This document shows positions 37,900 to 49,826 of a stretch of 64,000 nt of DNA, piece after piece. Both the position numbers and the translations under genes were made by a program. Under the pieces are notes generated by a model that ran no database searches, was not told where the DNA came from, and saw only the letters and a program-made list of their open reading frames with translations. The stretch comes from Fennellomyces sp. T-0311 (lineage: Eukaryota > Mucoromycota > Mucoromycetes > Mucorales > Lichtheimiaceae). The stretch is taken from NCBI GenBank assembly GCA_025266875.1, contig JALLLT010000033.1:186001-250000 (forward strand), written 5' to 3'. Each line of letters begins with the position of its first letter. Position 1 is the first letter of the stretch.

Positions 37900-38640
37900 G
37901 CTGACGGAAATCAAGATACTCCTGGAAACTCGATCAACTTTCTACCGGCAGGCAGACTGTATATGATGCAGAGTTATCACGATAAGGCCATGGAGATGTT
38001 CCAGTTTACCTTTAACTACATTCCACCTTCAGTCGTACTCTTTCCAGTGTTGCGGCACTAATATATGCGGCGGCTAGAGCACGTTCCCAGCGACGGATTG
38101 ATTTTATCACCAGGTTTCCCTACGATATCGTATCTACCATCTTCGATTACCTTCCGCACAGCACACTTCTTGTATTGGCGAGAGTGTCTCCCGCGTGGCG
38201 AAGCAGACTTTTGGAAAGGCAGTAGCGATGGAAGACTTACGATTGCGGATGAAGTATGGTCCGGTATCTCAGCTGAGAGACTTGGAATCCCTTAAATTCC
38301 TGAGCTTTGGTATCGATGACTTGGCACTATTGTGGTTGCTGAGAAGAACCCCTTCAAAGATTTATGGGTCTTGGACTGTGATAGTGAAACGGATGAAGTA
38401 TTCGAAATGATTGTGAATGCGGAAAACGTACATCTCGGCTAACAATAAGTATGACATTTGCCACATTCCTCTGGAATTCGTATCACGGTCATTAGGTGGC
38501 TCTCCATACTTAAATGTTTTATATTTGGGACAAACAGAGATTACTGGCACCGTCGCACAAAGCCAATGGTAATAGTAAAAGTTTAAACAGATTAGATCTG
38601 CTGGACTGCAAAAGATATGTAAACGGGCGCCGTATGCTTC
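37900..38640 (+). pseudogene. Relic of a TPR/F-box/LRR gene of a second type
   Basis: Three ordered relics lie on the plus strand in different frames. A TPR-like piece (AGRLYMMQSYHDKAMEMFQ, from 37949) comes first. Next is a well preserved F-box (IDFITRFPYDIVSTIFDYLP then LVLARVSPAWRSRLLE, near 38090-38215). Last are LRR pieces (LWVLDCDSETDEVFEMIVN near 38370, LNVLYLGQTEITGTVAQ near 38510, LNRLDLLDCK near 38585). Stops and shifts separate them. TPR, F-box and LRR in this order is the layout of fission yeast Pof3. This is not a member of the 358-nt-exon family, whose F-box lies at the N-terminus. Confidence 0.65.
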
Positions 38641-38951
38641 GAGGGCATCGGGTAACTGTCAATTCATTCAAATTAGACTACAATTAATGACATTTTGATC
38701 CAACCAAGGAAAGTGTGGACTAATATAACTGTCAAAGGATCAAGTATTTGTCTCTTCTAATATATTTTCCATCTACAAATGTCTCTTAATATCACATATT
38801 GCATATCTACTTATGTCCTGAATGTACGAAATTCTAACTATACTGAATGCTTTCATTTATATATTTAGGCCAGATTCTGAGGACGACTGAGCATAATATT
38901 AGGAACTGGTCGATAAATATACTAGCAAAAAACTCACTTTAGTATCACGTT

Positions 38952-41019
38952 TCAATTGTTTAAACAACTTACATTCGAAAAGAGATCATCCATTCGCATT
39001 CGGGCAAAACACTTTCCAGGGATTGTGTCTTGCATAAAGTAGCCATACATAGGATCGCCGACAGGAACCAGCTCTGAAAAGCATTCGCGAACCATCGCCC
39101 AACCCCGCCCGTTGTGATGCATATCCAGCACCCGTATAATCCGTTGCAAGTGCGTGTAAAATAATGTATGATACAGACGATTGTAAACCAGATCCATGGA
39201 CTCTGCATTGACAGGACTGTTGGGAAGCACGTCTATTTCAACGCCACAAGTTCGCTTGAGTGTCTCATTGTGAATTCGGACAGCGCCAAAGTCTCGAATC
39301 ACGAATCCCTTTAGCTCCCCTGTGTGTCGATCGAATCGAGCCAATGTGTTTTGGCCGTGCGCCTCAAATGCAACTCCGTTTTCTCTGCACGGTGGAATGA
39401 ATGCTTGGAGCGCCAATCGGATGTATCTAAGCGATGCGCGTATTATTATCGATGGTAATTCATCGTAGCTACGAATAAAATGAGCTTACCTTTCAAGAAA
39501 CTTGATACGCTTCTCCTCAGTGTCTAGTTTCCATACGTGAGTAAGGAGTGTTTCCCGTGTATCCGGTCTTTGGATTTTTTCGACCAATGCAGCGCCAACA
39601 ACAAATACATCATCATCTGGGCCTGGATTGGACGGATACTCGACGGCTTCACGAAGAATGCAACTGCAATGCTTGGCTATATCCTTGTTTTCATGACGAT
39701 ATATTGCACTGGCCATTTCACGTTCCACCTTCAGAATGTTGCGGTCATACGTTAGCCGTGGAACAACATTTGCCGAAAATCCAGGACCAAAATGGGCCGA
39801 ATACGGTGTGATAACACGCATAGCCGACGTAACCTTGATTCCAACGCATAACTTGATGCTCATGTTTGGCAATACTTCCGGAACGGCGAGAGAACGGATG
39901 GTGGTAAGACAATGAGCGACTACGCTGTTTTGCTCAGGAAGCAATATGGCATCAGGGAACTTGGCTTGTATGTTGGGTATTTGGAACTCGTGTATAGGAA
40001 CAAATATTCTGTCAGCGTGCTGTGCTCGTTGTTCGTCAACATTGCCGGTCTTTTCCAAGATCGCGTCAACTAGCGGTGCCGCAAGCAATTCAAAATCTCC
40101 CCGCAACTTCATGGAACCCATTGGGACCGAAATGAGTCGTATGTTTGGGTTTTCCAAATTGTACTTTCCCGGTTTTATCGGTGGCAATGGGTCAAAACTC
40201 AGTCGAAGTTTATGCATCTGAAGTAAAATATTTAGCACGATGCATTACCTCTTGCACAAATGTACTGCTTACTGGATGATTTGGATGACCTTCCAGAATC
40301 GACTGCTCCCATTGAATCGGAGACGAGTCAAATGTTGGCAAAGGCTTTGGATGCTCGTAGGTATATGCTAAAACATACATTCCATTAGATTTCGAATACC
40401 GTATCAAAGGAATAAACCACTTACTCTGATTCATCATGGAATTGGCAAGTTCTAGCGCAATTGACTCGGAGTTTGGCTTCTTGTCCACGCCAGTATCTTT
40501 TGCAAATTGGTTCCACAGTTGAACTGCATTATACCCGCTTTCTAGAGAATCATCTTGGACATTGATTCCAATTTTCCGTAGTATCTTAATCGTTTGGTAT
40601 CGGATCGTTTCGGAATTGGCAATGATGTGAGGCTCGTTTCCAGCAAAGATGGCCTCATCTCGCTGAGGTGCATAGACTTGTGGCAACATATCCCATGGAT
40701 CCACAAGCGTAACCTTGGGACATTGAATCCCATTCAATATAATTGACTGGTCCTGGATAAATTCTGGAGGAATTCGTAACGGAACAAGCGCCAGTATCTG
40801 GTCAAGAGAAGCAAGTTTTGTATCGTGAAGCGGCTTGCCTGCTCTCAGAACCAGGCACAGGCCAGCCATACTTATATTTTCATCCGATTCCTGGTGGTGG
40901 TCATTTGAATAGTAGTACGCGGTCACCAAGTCCTCGATAATCAAACAGGATATGAGTCGTGCAGTGGTTGCGAATTCCCCGTAATGTGTGCTTTCAGTCA
41001 AAGTGGATGGAGCAGGCAT
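38952..41019 (-). CDS. NIS siderophore synthetase (IucA/IucC family), copy A, 630 aa
   Basis: Exons 41019-40425, 40367-40273 (95 nt), 40217-39490 and 39426-38952 (475 nt); introns are 57, 55 and 63 nt. The IucA/IucC motif EGHPNHPMHK spans the second junction. The core KVTSAMRVITPYSAHFGPGF and the C-terminal FhuF-like part (GVAFEAHGQNTLARFD, FVIRDFGAVRIHNETL, MHHNGRGW) are intact. Such enzymes adenylate a carboxylate such as citrate and condense it with an amine. In Mucorales a homolog (Rfs of Rhizopus delemar) makes rhizoferrin from citrate and putrescine, so rhizoferrin is the likely product; substrate is not proven. Two exon lengths equal those of copy B, supporting the model. A GTAAGT near the end could alternatively splice to a short last exon. 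Confidence 0.9.
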
Positions 41020-41994
41020 ATTTTTTTTACTTGACCGTTGGTATTTGTGGTGGTAAAGAATAAGTTACATGTATTACGTACGGCAGGCTTTGTTAAATCT
41101 TTTCGCGGCACTTCATCATAATACTTAATGATTGTCTTCGTTCAAACTCAGAATACGCCAACAAGCATGTTGGCGCAGAGCGTCTAAACATGATTTAGGA
41201 CCACCAAAGACGTTTTACATCTTCTGATCCACGCACGTGCTACATGTACGTTGGTATATGTTTGTGTAGGTCAAAAAAGTATTCATGCAGTCTAGTAGCA
41301 TATAATTTGCATAGAAGACGGTGGCATGCTAATTTTCTGGATGTCTATTGGCATCGCAGAATCCCACATTATTTGTTTGTCTCTGTGCGCTCTTGCAAAC
41401 AGAGCCCCAATATACTTGACTTTATTACCCATAACAGTTGGAGTACGTATCTAAGAAGATCGTTAAATCTGTACTGCACATACAAGACGTTTCGCTTTGA
41501 CTTTTTTATGTTCTCATGCGTATTAGTAAATCCATACAAACGAGTGCTTTCACTCTATAAAGTGTTTCAAACGGTGCAAATGTAAGCAGATTATGACCAA
41601 TATATCTATTTGTTTATTGTTGTTTTGTACAATTTAATACTAGGCCACTTGTTACACGCTACAAAATCTGTAAGCCTCTACATCGTGTCTTGTTTCAAAA
41701 GCTCGTGTATTTGTGGCAATCTGAAGGAAACTTTGACATTTATGCGTTAGGGTTGTTATTAGGATGATACAATTTTCGCTTCAAAGAAGTGTTAAATTTA
41801 AGCTTACACTCTTTTTCAGCCGGCATCCATAACTTTCTTGTAATGCCGAACGGCGCCAAACTTTGGTTTAAAAATATATTTATGCTTATTTAAGGGGGGC
41901 GTGCATTTGATTTATAGTTTGAAAGCCGATCGAATAAGTTGCCAATAAAAAGGGTAACTACGCAAAAGCAAAAGTTTTCGTTTGCTTGACAAAC
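41020..41994. promoter_or_regulatory. Shared intergenic region between the divergent siderophore synthetases
   Basis: The two start codons face away from each other across 975 bp that should hold both promoters. I searched by eye for HGATAR and for the ATCWGATAA type used by fungal iron-responsive GATA repressors, and found no clear match. An ATATATTTATG run near 41872 and AATAAAAAGG near 41945 are AT-rich candidates for the copy B core promoter. Iron control is expected from gene function, not shown by the sequence. Confidence 0.4.
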
Positions 41995-44006
41995 ATGCCT
42001 GTCACTTACGTTACACCAAGAAGCTCCCGCTACGGAAAATTCGCCACGACTTCAAGATTGATATCATGCTTGATAGTCGAGGACTTGGTCAACGCATACT
42101 TTTCTCCTTGCGAACAAGACAATGAAAATTGCGCTATGATTGGATTATGCATGGTGTTGCGTGCTCAAGTCAACAATACGCAGCCAACTTTAAGTAATCT
42201 CGACGACATCATGGCCATTATCCCGTTGCGCGGTCTTCCAGAACTGGACATGACGGACTGTATCACTCTAAATGGGATCTTATGCCCCAAAATTGTATTG
42301 CTGGACCCTTGGGATATGCTTCCAAACATATATGCACCCCAAAAAGCGAACACGCTGTCATTTTCTGTTGGAGAAGACTCATTAGAGACCGCAGCCATAT
42401 ACAACAAAGTATTGAAAGCAACACGTGCATTAGGTTTTTCGTACCAAGACGTTGGATTAGTCGACGAATACGATGCCAACCACTTATGGTGTCAGTTTTC
42501 TCAGGACTATGGCATCGATGAAGAGACAGCCAAGTTGGTAGCGTCCGAGCTTGACAGCGCAATGCTTCATCAAAGTAAGTTCAAAATCAATCCACGATAA
42601 GTAACTCAACGCTACTTCTTAGCGTACACATATGATCATCCAAAGCCATTGCCAACACTACAGTCCTCCGCACTAGAATGGGAACAGTCGATTGTTGAAG
42701 GCCATCCGACGCATCCGGTACGGGTTTTGACATAATTACAATTTAATTACTGATAAGAATTCGGATAGATGCATAAAACAAGATCAAGCTTCCCTCCCTT
42801 ACTGCCACTCTATCCTGACCAAGTCGACTTTGAACGACCCAAAATACGCCTTGTCGCAATCCCCGTAAACTCGATTCTGATCCGTGGTGATTTTGAAACT
42901 CTCGTTGCACCGTTAGTGGACGTCATTTTGAGCAAGACTGGAGAGCAACGTTACAAGTATGCTGGTCACGTATTGATGCCAATTCACGAAATGCAGGTTC
43001 CTAATGTGGAAGAACGGTTCAAAAACGCCATCGTGTTACCTCCAGTAAACCATGTGATAGGTTGCAGTTTAGCCTCTCTCCGGACAGTTGCCTTTCCGGA
43101 TATCCTTGACAACTTGACTGTCAAAATGAGCATCGGTATTAAGGTGACTTCCGCGCTCCGAACCATCACTCCAAACACTACTTACTTTGGCCCTGGATTT
43201 TCCAAACATGTGGTTCCTCGATTATCGTATGATCGCCAAATACTTGTTTTGGAGAGAGAGTTGGCCAGTGCGGTTTATTGCCATCCAGACACAGATGTTG
43301 CAAAGCATTGCGCCTGTGTCCTTCGTGAAGTTGCCTCATCAAATTCAGATGAAATACACATAGTTTCAGCGGCACTCATGGAGAAAACCCAACGACCAGA
43401 TACAGAAGAAACAATGGTGACTTATGCACTGAACCTTGATACCGAGGAGAAGCGTGAGAAGTTTTTGGATAAGTAAGATGATGGTTGCTTAGCGTGTAGT
43501 GTAAGCAAATGCTAAACACCAATGTCGTTAGGTACATCCAATTGATCCTAAAAGCGTTCATTCCGCCTTGTCGCGACAATGGTGTTGCGTTTGAAGCCCA
43601 CGCGCAAAATGTATTGGCTCGTATGGACAGATCCACTGGGGAACTGACCGGGTTTGTCATTCGAGACTTTGGAGGTCTCCGTATACACAACGAAACCCTA
43701 AGGCGGACTTGTGGAATTGAACTTGATATCCTGCCAAACAGTCCAGTGGCAGCAAAATCAATGGATAACGTATATAACAGTCTCTACCACACCTTGTTTT
43801 CCAACCATTTGCAGCGAATGATACGAGTGCTGGGCATGCACCATAATGGACGCGGATGGCAGATGGTCAGACAATATTTCTCAGAGCTGGTTTCCTCCAG
43901 CGATCCCATGTACCGTTACTTCATGGAACAAGAAAAAATATTGGGCAAGTGTTTTGTCTTGATGAAGATTGAGGGTCTTTATCGCGATGTAAGTTATTCA
44001 AACTGA
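41995..44006 (+). CDS. NIS siderophore synthetase (IucA/IucC family), copy B, 617 aa
   Basis: Exons 41995-42574, 42623-42717 (95 nt), 42769-43472 and 43532-44006 (475 nt) give 1,854 nt in frame. All intron positions and phases match copy A, as do motifs EGHPTHPMHK, KVTSALRTITPNTTYFGPGF, GVAFEAHAQNVLARMD, FVIRDFGGLRIHNETL and MHHNGRGW. The two proteins are clearly diverged, for example in the acidic N-terminal loop (HHQESDEN in A, EQDNEN in B). The duplication is therefore not very recent and both copies seem under selection. B may make the same siderophore or use another acid or amine. As in A, the C-terminus contains GTAAGT; reading through gives an N-stop end in both, which I prefer. Confidence 0.9.
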
Positions 44007-44442
44007 AGCCTCAAAAGCACTGTTGCATAACGCGCCTTTTTTTAAGCACATTTATCGCCCAAAGCCTAATTTAATTCTTAGCGGCTGCCAGAAGCGCGTG
44101 ATCAAGTAGTTGCCGGAGTAAAAGTCATGGAGATTTCTTTGGTCATCAGCATGTGTACTACAAAGCTGCGCTGGATTGATTACGTAATTCATTCTGTCAA
44201 TACATATTTTTATATATAGTTATGTAAACATTAAGGTAGTCAGTTTTTGAACGCGTCGATCATCTCTCTGCATAGAAAACATGACCTGACGCCATCATCG
44301 TGCACGAAAGGTATGCTTTTTATTAAAAAAAAACTTGTTGATCACTTTTACAATTGCGCACGTGTAATTAAGAGGTATTGGCTGGAGAAAATTAGAAAGA
44401 TGCAAAAAGTATATGTACAGTAATAGATTGCAGACAAGAGCA
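44007..44442. other. 3' flank between convergent genes
   Basis: Holds the 3' ends of copy B and of the minus-strand membrane protein. A minor frame after an acceptor at 44080 (RLPEARDQVVAGVKV...) would be the alternative last exon of copy B if its terminal GTAAGT is used. Confidence 0.4.
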
Positions 44443-45087
44443 TCAAGTTACTTGGCTATAAGTCACGGCAAGGACAATCAAGGCAATAACGAGTAGCACG
44501 CTGAATCCCAAGGACATGATCAGATTCAACTGTTGCCATCGCTCAGCCATCTTTCCCGCCCGTTCTCTTGGATGTCTGGGCCAGCATGCGCCGATCCACC
44601 ACAAGACGGGGCAGATAAATCCGAATAGGAAGAGTATTCCTCCAATCGAATAGAATCCATCTTCGTCATTGTCGCTCAGGATCCACCACGGATATTTTTG
44701 TTGCCGTTCTTCGTCATTGTGCTGCAAACTAGCTTGCTGTGGAGCATCTTCTGGTAACGGAGCATGTAGTGCTGATGGTTCAGGTACTCGGACATGTTGT
44801 GCAGGTCGTTCCGGTGATTGGACAGGCTGTTCCGGCACTCGAGCGATATCTGCTGGTCGAATATTCGTTGGTTGTCGAGGCGCTGGCTCCGCTATCATGG
44901 CCTTTGGCTGAAGCGAGGCGCGATCTTGCAAGACGGCCGAATAGGGTTGGAATTGCCGATCAATGTAATGGCTGAACGAGGAATCGGATTCAGCTTGATT
45001 CGGTGGACGAAAGATTATAGAGTGAGGTGGTAATGGCGAGACGTTCGAAAGAGCTTTCGGGGTAGAGTGCTTTTCAGTAGTTTGCAT
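44443..45087 (-). CDS. Proline-rich protein with two C-terminal membrane helices, 214 aa
   Basis: Intronless ORF from ATG 45087. The first 130 residues are disordered and Pro/Gln/Ala-rich, with repeated RxPE-type units (RVPEQPVQSPERPAQHVRVP). Two strong hydrophobic helices follow (GFYSIGGILFLFGFICPVLW and LNLIMSLGFSVLLVIALIVL), separated by a short basic, tryptophan-containing loop (WPRHPRERAGKMAERWQQ). There is no signal peptide. The layout suggests a small tail-anchored hairpin protein with a long cytosolic arm. The exact family is not recognised. Confidence 0.75.
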   Translation of the reverse strand: MQTTEKHSTPKALSNVSPLPPHSIIFRPPNQAESDSSFSHYIDRQFQPYSAVLQDRASLQPKAMIAEPAPRQPTNIRPADIARVPEQPVQSPERPAQHVRVPEPSALHAPLPEDAPQQASLQHNDEERQQKYPWWILSDNDEDGFYSIGGILFLFGFICPVLWWIGACWPRHPRERAGKMAERWQQLNLIMSLGFSVLLVIALIVLAVTYSQVT

Positions 45088-45688
45088 GCCCGGAAGGGGA
45101 GAGTGAAAGAGGAGTGAAAGAGTATATCTGTACGATCCATCTCGAGCTGCAGGTATAATGCGCGTCGGTAGGTAGTTCCTAAAAAGGTTCAGCTTTTCTT
45201 CTTCCCAATTTGATCACGAATAATACTGTGCTTAAACAAGTGTATTGTTGACCCTTCGACCGCCCCTGATTTGCAGCATCCTAATCATCTCCCTGTGTGT
45301 GTCTCCCCCCTCTCTTTGATGTGTGCACGTTCCATTTGAAGCATTCGGGTTTTTATCATTGGCGTACTCTTGTTTACATGACACAAGCCGTACATACTCT
45401 TTTGTCCTGGGGTTTCTCGCCCTCGCGTTGAGTCAAAACGAATGCCGTATATATTATCTTTGCATCCATCGCGGCCTTCAGAGAGCAGCGCAGGAGAATT
45501 GCGGTGGAAAGGGGGCAGAGTTTCACTATGCAAACGCTGTGGTGAGTAACACCCGCCACATTATTAATTGAAGCTGATCGCTGTCAAGGAGCTTAATACA
45601 TGAAAAGTTTATACAATAGCATACAACTCATTAATCCAACTACATTGATACGTGCATTTTAACCACATACGTACAGCATGGTTGATGA
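45088..45688. other. Intergenic, no gene recognised
   Basis: Promoter side of the membrane protein and 3' flank of F-box paralog 7. Two opposing 82-codon frames around 45285-45571 have no motif. Confidence 0.45.
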
Positions 45689-47767
45689 CTATGTATTGTC
45701 CACGCGATTTATCGAAACACTGCACAGTACCTTTTGAAGTTCAATAGGATTGAGCCGGGGGAGCACCACCTTATTGTCGTCCATGACAGCCTGAATGGTA
45801 TACTGAGGCAGCTCTTGTTGCAACAATGCGATAGCGGCATCAAAGTCAATAGCTTTACCGTTAGAAGCAATGATTGCAATCTTGGGAGAGTAGAGATACT
45901 CCAAGCTTTTGCTGCAACGTAACATCTGTACCAGACCATCTTTATCTACCTGTGTAGGCGGGTGAAGAAAAAACATTCGTCCAAACGCTGGAGAATTCCC
46001 GAGGCTTGGGTTTGTCACAACAATATTTGTCAAGTGAGGTAGATTGCCAAGAGCATCCAGCATAGTATATGACATGCACCGGACATGATAGATGTTGAGG
46101 TTTTCGATGACGGTGTTGCGCAGCAGCGTAGCAAACTTGGTTAATCCATCTTCTGAACACAAGTTCGGTTCCAAACGAGCTCTCAGCGACCTTAAAGCGG
46201 GCGCATGGGCAAATACTTGCAACAGTTTGTCGGATACATTAGGAACACTATCCAAATTGACAACTTGAATTTTGGATTGACGGGCAGCCGCTGTCAGTTC
46301 AGTCATAGGCTGATTGCACTTTAGCCGGTTAATGTCGATAAGTTCCAGGTACTTGAGTTGCTTCAGATGTTCCATCACTGCATCTAGATCAAGCGTAGTC
46401 GAAACCCTGCTCAATTGCAGTGTTTCCAAGGCAGGGAACCGCTCAAATAGAGTGGTAAGACGAAATTCATCGTCGAATGTACCGCCTTCGAGGTCCAGCT
46501 TGCGCAAGCGTGGTATCCGGCGAAGTTGCCGTACGGATGATTCATCGAATATCAACGGAATGCGACGTAGTATCAGAGTATCCAATCGAGGACACTGGTT
46601 GAGTATAGCGATCAAGGATGCGATGTCAAACTGTATCTCGTAGCATTCCAAGGTACGCAGCTGGAACAGATGAAGGGACCGAAATACGGAAGACCAGTCG
46701 CCTTTGCTCGCAAAGTAAGGATAGGCATTGATGGATAAGTGCTTCAGTGTTTGCTGGTTCTGTAGCAGATGTGGGGAAATCTCGGTGACACTATGGTCAG
46801 ACGCTTCGCATACAGCAAAATGACAAAGCCCAGGGCATTTCTCCGCCTTGACCATTTCTTCCTCGTCACTGAGATTAAACCATGCATTATTGGTAGCTAT
46901 ATGTGTGATTTTGGGGCACCAAATGAACACCGTATCAAGCGGGATTGCGCACGCGTTGTAATGTCTAGGGAAGCTCATTTGAACCGAGATGTACGTCGTA
47001 CTGGAAAGTCCGAGCAGGTATTCGAGATTGGGGCATTTTTTCAAGATGGGTATCAGGCGAAGTCTACCGTGCAACGCGGCATCCAGGCACAAGTAAACTA
47101 GGCTTTTGCATTCGGTAGCTGGTAAGGTGGTCGATTCGCATACCATAGGCTCAACACTGTATACGTTATGGTCCACGTAGGCTTCCTCGGTGGCTTCGTA
47201 GGTGAAGTGTGTAAGCTTTGGACATACGCCGAACAAATGGAGGAACGCAACGTTTGAATTGTGCTGCGCCATTTTCAAGCACGTCATCCGTTGAGCCGCA
47301 AGTTGCTTTAACAACAGTAAGAACGTATCCTGATCAGCCGTCGTACAATTCTTCAATTCTATACGATGCATTGTTAGAAATACGACCCATTTTCTTCATC
47401 TGCATTTACCCAAAGTCTCGAGCTCGGTACAATCCCAACCAATAACCTTATTCATCATGCGGTACAAGTCATCCTCTAGTTCGAACGTGTCGAAAACCAT
47501 CGTCTTGACGTGTTTCCCGAGGCATTTCTCTCGTAATCGATTATCCGTACGAGCATCGATCGCAGAAAATCGAACTGTTTTCCATACGCCTTGCGCGTAC
47601 TGAGGCACACAGCCATACCACGCTTGACAGACTCGCATACAAGTCAGACAATCTTGTTGATCAAGGTACAGAAAGATGGCTAGAATAATGTCAGAAGGCA
47701 ATGTGTTCAAAAACATTGTTTGAATTGGGGTGGATTGGGAATCAGAATCATTGCTGACATTGCCCAT
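45689..47767 (-). CDS. F-box/LRR protein, paralog 7 (intact, dispersed)
   Basis: Exon 1 is 47767-47410 (358 nt), the intron is 47409-47359 (51 nt, GTAAAT...ATAG with a consensus TTCTAAC branch site, phase 1), and exon 2 is 47358-45689; the product is 675 aa, the longest of the intact copies. The F-box (LPSDIILAIFLYLDQQDCLT, then CMRVCQAWY) is followed by LRRs with the family LKNCTTADQDTFLLLLKQ at the start of exon 2. Its extended C-terminal tail (LPRLNPIELQKVLCSV) is not seen in the others. Like paralog 6 it lies outside the main array, on the far side of the siderophore genes. Confidence 0.88.
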
Positions 47768-49826
47768 TGGTTTAACAGCGCAAACGGTGGGTAAGGCAAA
47801 AGAAGTAGTGACATGGAAAGTTGTGTTACCCTGTTGCCAAGACTAGAAACTCTCGTCTCCGCCAAAAACAGAAGGCCAAGGTTTTAATTTTTTGCTTGCT
47901 TTCGCTCGATTCGTAGATATCTAAAGACTGTATCGCTGTTCACATGGTGGCTGAAAAAGCACTTCCAAGAAGACACTTGCTGGATTTGACAAACGGTGTT
48001 GCAGTGGTTTGATATAGAAGATATCCATTGATATATTAGAGGACGAGGTACTGTCGCAACTCATATATAGACACCATCGCCTTGATTGGCGGATGAATTG
48101 TGCCTTGTTTCGAAAACTCAATTCTCTAGACGTAAAAGGAAAAATCCCAAACTGTCTGGATAGAAACCAAATAAAAGGGCATTGATTTTTTATGATGGTA
48201 TTGGATGTAGCCATTTATAAGCGGGTGCTTCGGCAAGGTACCGTATCCGATCATAAAAGACAAGAACATGGGAATAGCAAAAACCCGTTAACTGACAATA
48301 GCCACGCAGATATGCACAGGCGCTACATACTTTATGTTTAGACACAAATTTACACTTCGCTAATATCTAGAGTAACAAATGGAAATACATATTATGGTTG
48401 AGATGCGTGAACTGTTTTGATAGCAACAGTAAGATTACGTAATATGCTTCTTTTCCATATCGGCATCTTTTAATCACCATATATTGATATGAGAAAGTAC
48501 TTGTTTTGAGTAATATGTATTGTGATTGCGGGGCTTCGATATCATAGCAGGTGATAATTGATACATTGGTATGTAGGAACAAGCACCTTACTTGAGCTTT
48601 GGATGATCGGCGCTTGATCCGCGTCCTTCAAGACCATCAGCATAGTTTAACGTTAAAAGTTTATCAGCGGGAGTGTGGAGACTCAGTAAGCGATCATTGG
48701 TTCAAGCGTCTCTTGTTCATTTAACGTTTAGTATCTATAGTATAACGCCTGGGAACAGATACCGAGTTGCTGTATATACATATCAACGTACAATGCAATT
48801 CCATGCAGTGTAGCACATGTGTTAGCACCTGCTTATTGCTTGTTTTTATGTTTATCGGAAACCTACCGTAGATGAATATGTAAGAGGATTATCGTATACT
48901 ATTCATATGATAGTGTCAATTATATGAAAGACAGGAAGAAAGAAAGAAACATGGCCAAGCTTATTCTACAGTTGCGTGTGAATGTGTACTCTGCACGGAA
49001 CTTTGAGAAGCTTGAGGGTAAAAAAGGGCACTTTTGCGACACTAACGCTATATGATGCCGACCGTGCGTCAAGGACCAATAGGATTACAACAAATGACAG
49101 GATATTAGACCAGTGGAAGGCAGGACCCTTTTGCTATGTAGGCTCACGGCACCCAGTGACCTTGTTTGTGATACGTGCTTCTGCAGCTATTGTTGCCAAA
49201 TGCGCATACAGGTGCCGGTGCAGCGGCATGATAAGGCGGATTGAGGGAGAGGGCGGGAGGCGACCCATGAGAACGCAAAGCGACCGGGTATTTATAGGAT
49301 AGCGTACAGCACTGGCGGCGCGGGAAGGCGAGATACGGAGCAGGGTTCTCGAAAACAATGGAAGTTTAAAAGGGCAACTGGTCAATGTGATCCAAGCGTA
49401 ACGCAGAACCAATCAGACAGAATCGGGTAAGGGGACCCAGGGTTGTCTGTGCTGGATAGTTTGCGATAAAGAACTGATTTTAAATTGCGTGGTACAAAGC
49501 GGCACTCGCACGGGTAGCAGCAGAGGCTTTACCAATGGCGGGCACGGTTCTCAGGGACAAGGGGAGGCGGCTGCAAATTAAAAAAGATAGGCCGGCTGGG
49601 AGTGTGTGGGTGCGCGCAGGGCAGTGTGTGGCAGAGGAATATTTTTCGGGCAAGCAACAGTCATGTGGCGAGGGGATTCATGCCTTCTGAAAAGCAAAAC
49701 AGCGGGGACTCTATTTTTTCTCTCACTCTTTCTCGTCTACGTGTGTGCTTTTGTTGAGTATTTCAAATAATCAATTTGGGTCCGCCCCTCCCCATTGCCC
49801 ACCTCTTTTTTTCACACACATCTCCA
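47768..49826. other. Intergenic, 2 kb upstream of the MAPKKK gene
   Basis: The left part (to about 48.9 kb) is AT-rich with no supported gene. The right part (49.0-49.8 kb) is distinctly more G-rich on the plus strand (GGAGAGGGCGGGAGGCG near 49245) and ends in a pyrimidine-rich leader just before ATG 49827, typical of a long promoter and 5'UTR. Confidence 0.5.

Noticed and set aside
41020..41994. Iron-responsive GATA-factor sites between the siderophore genes
   Set aside because: Only GATAC/GATAT forms were found on either strand, not HGATAR, so no site is claimed.
44004..44220. Alternative last exon for siderophore synthetase copy B via the terminal GTAAGT
   Set aside because: Reading through gives an RD-VSY-SN end that lines up with the RDFIY-type end of IucA/IucC proteins, and copy A ends the same way; the spliced tail shows no family similarity. 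It remains possible.
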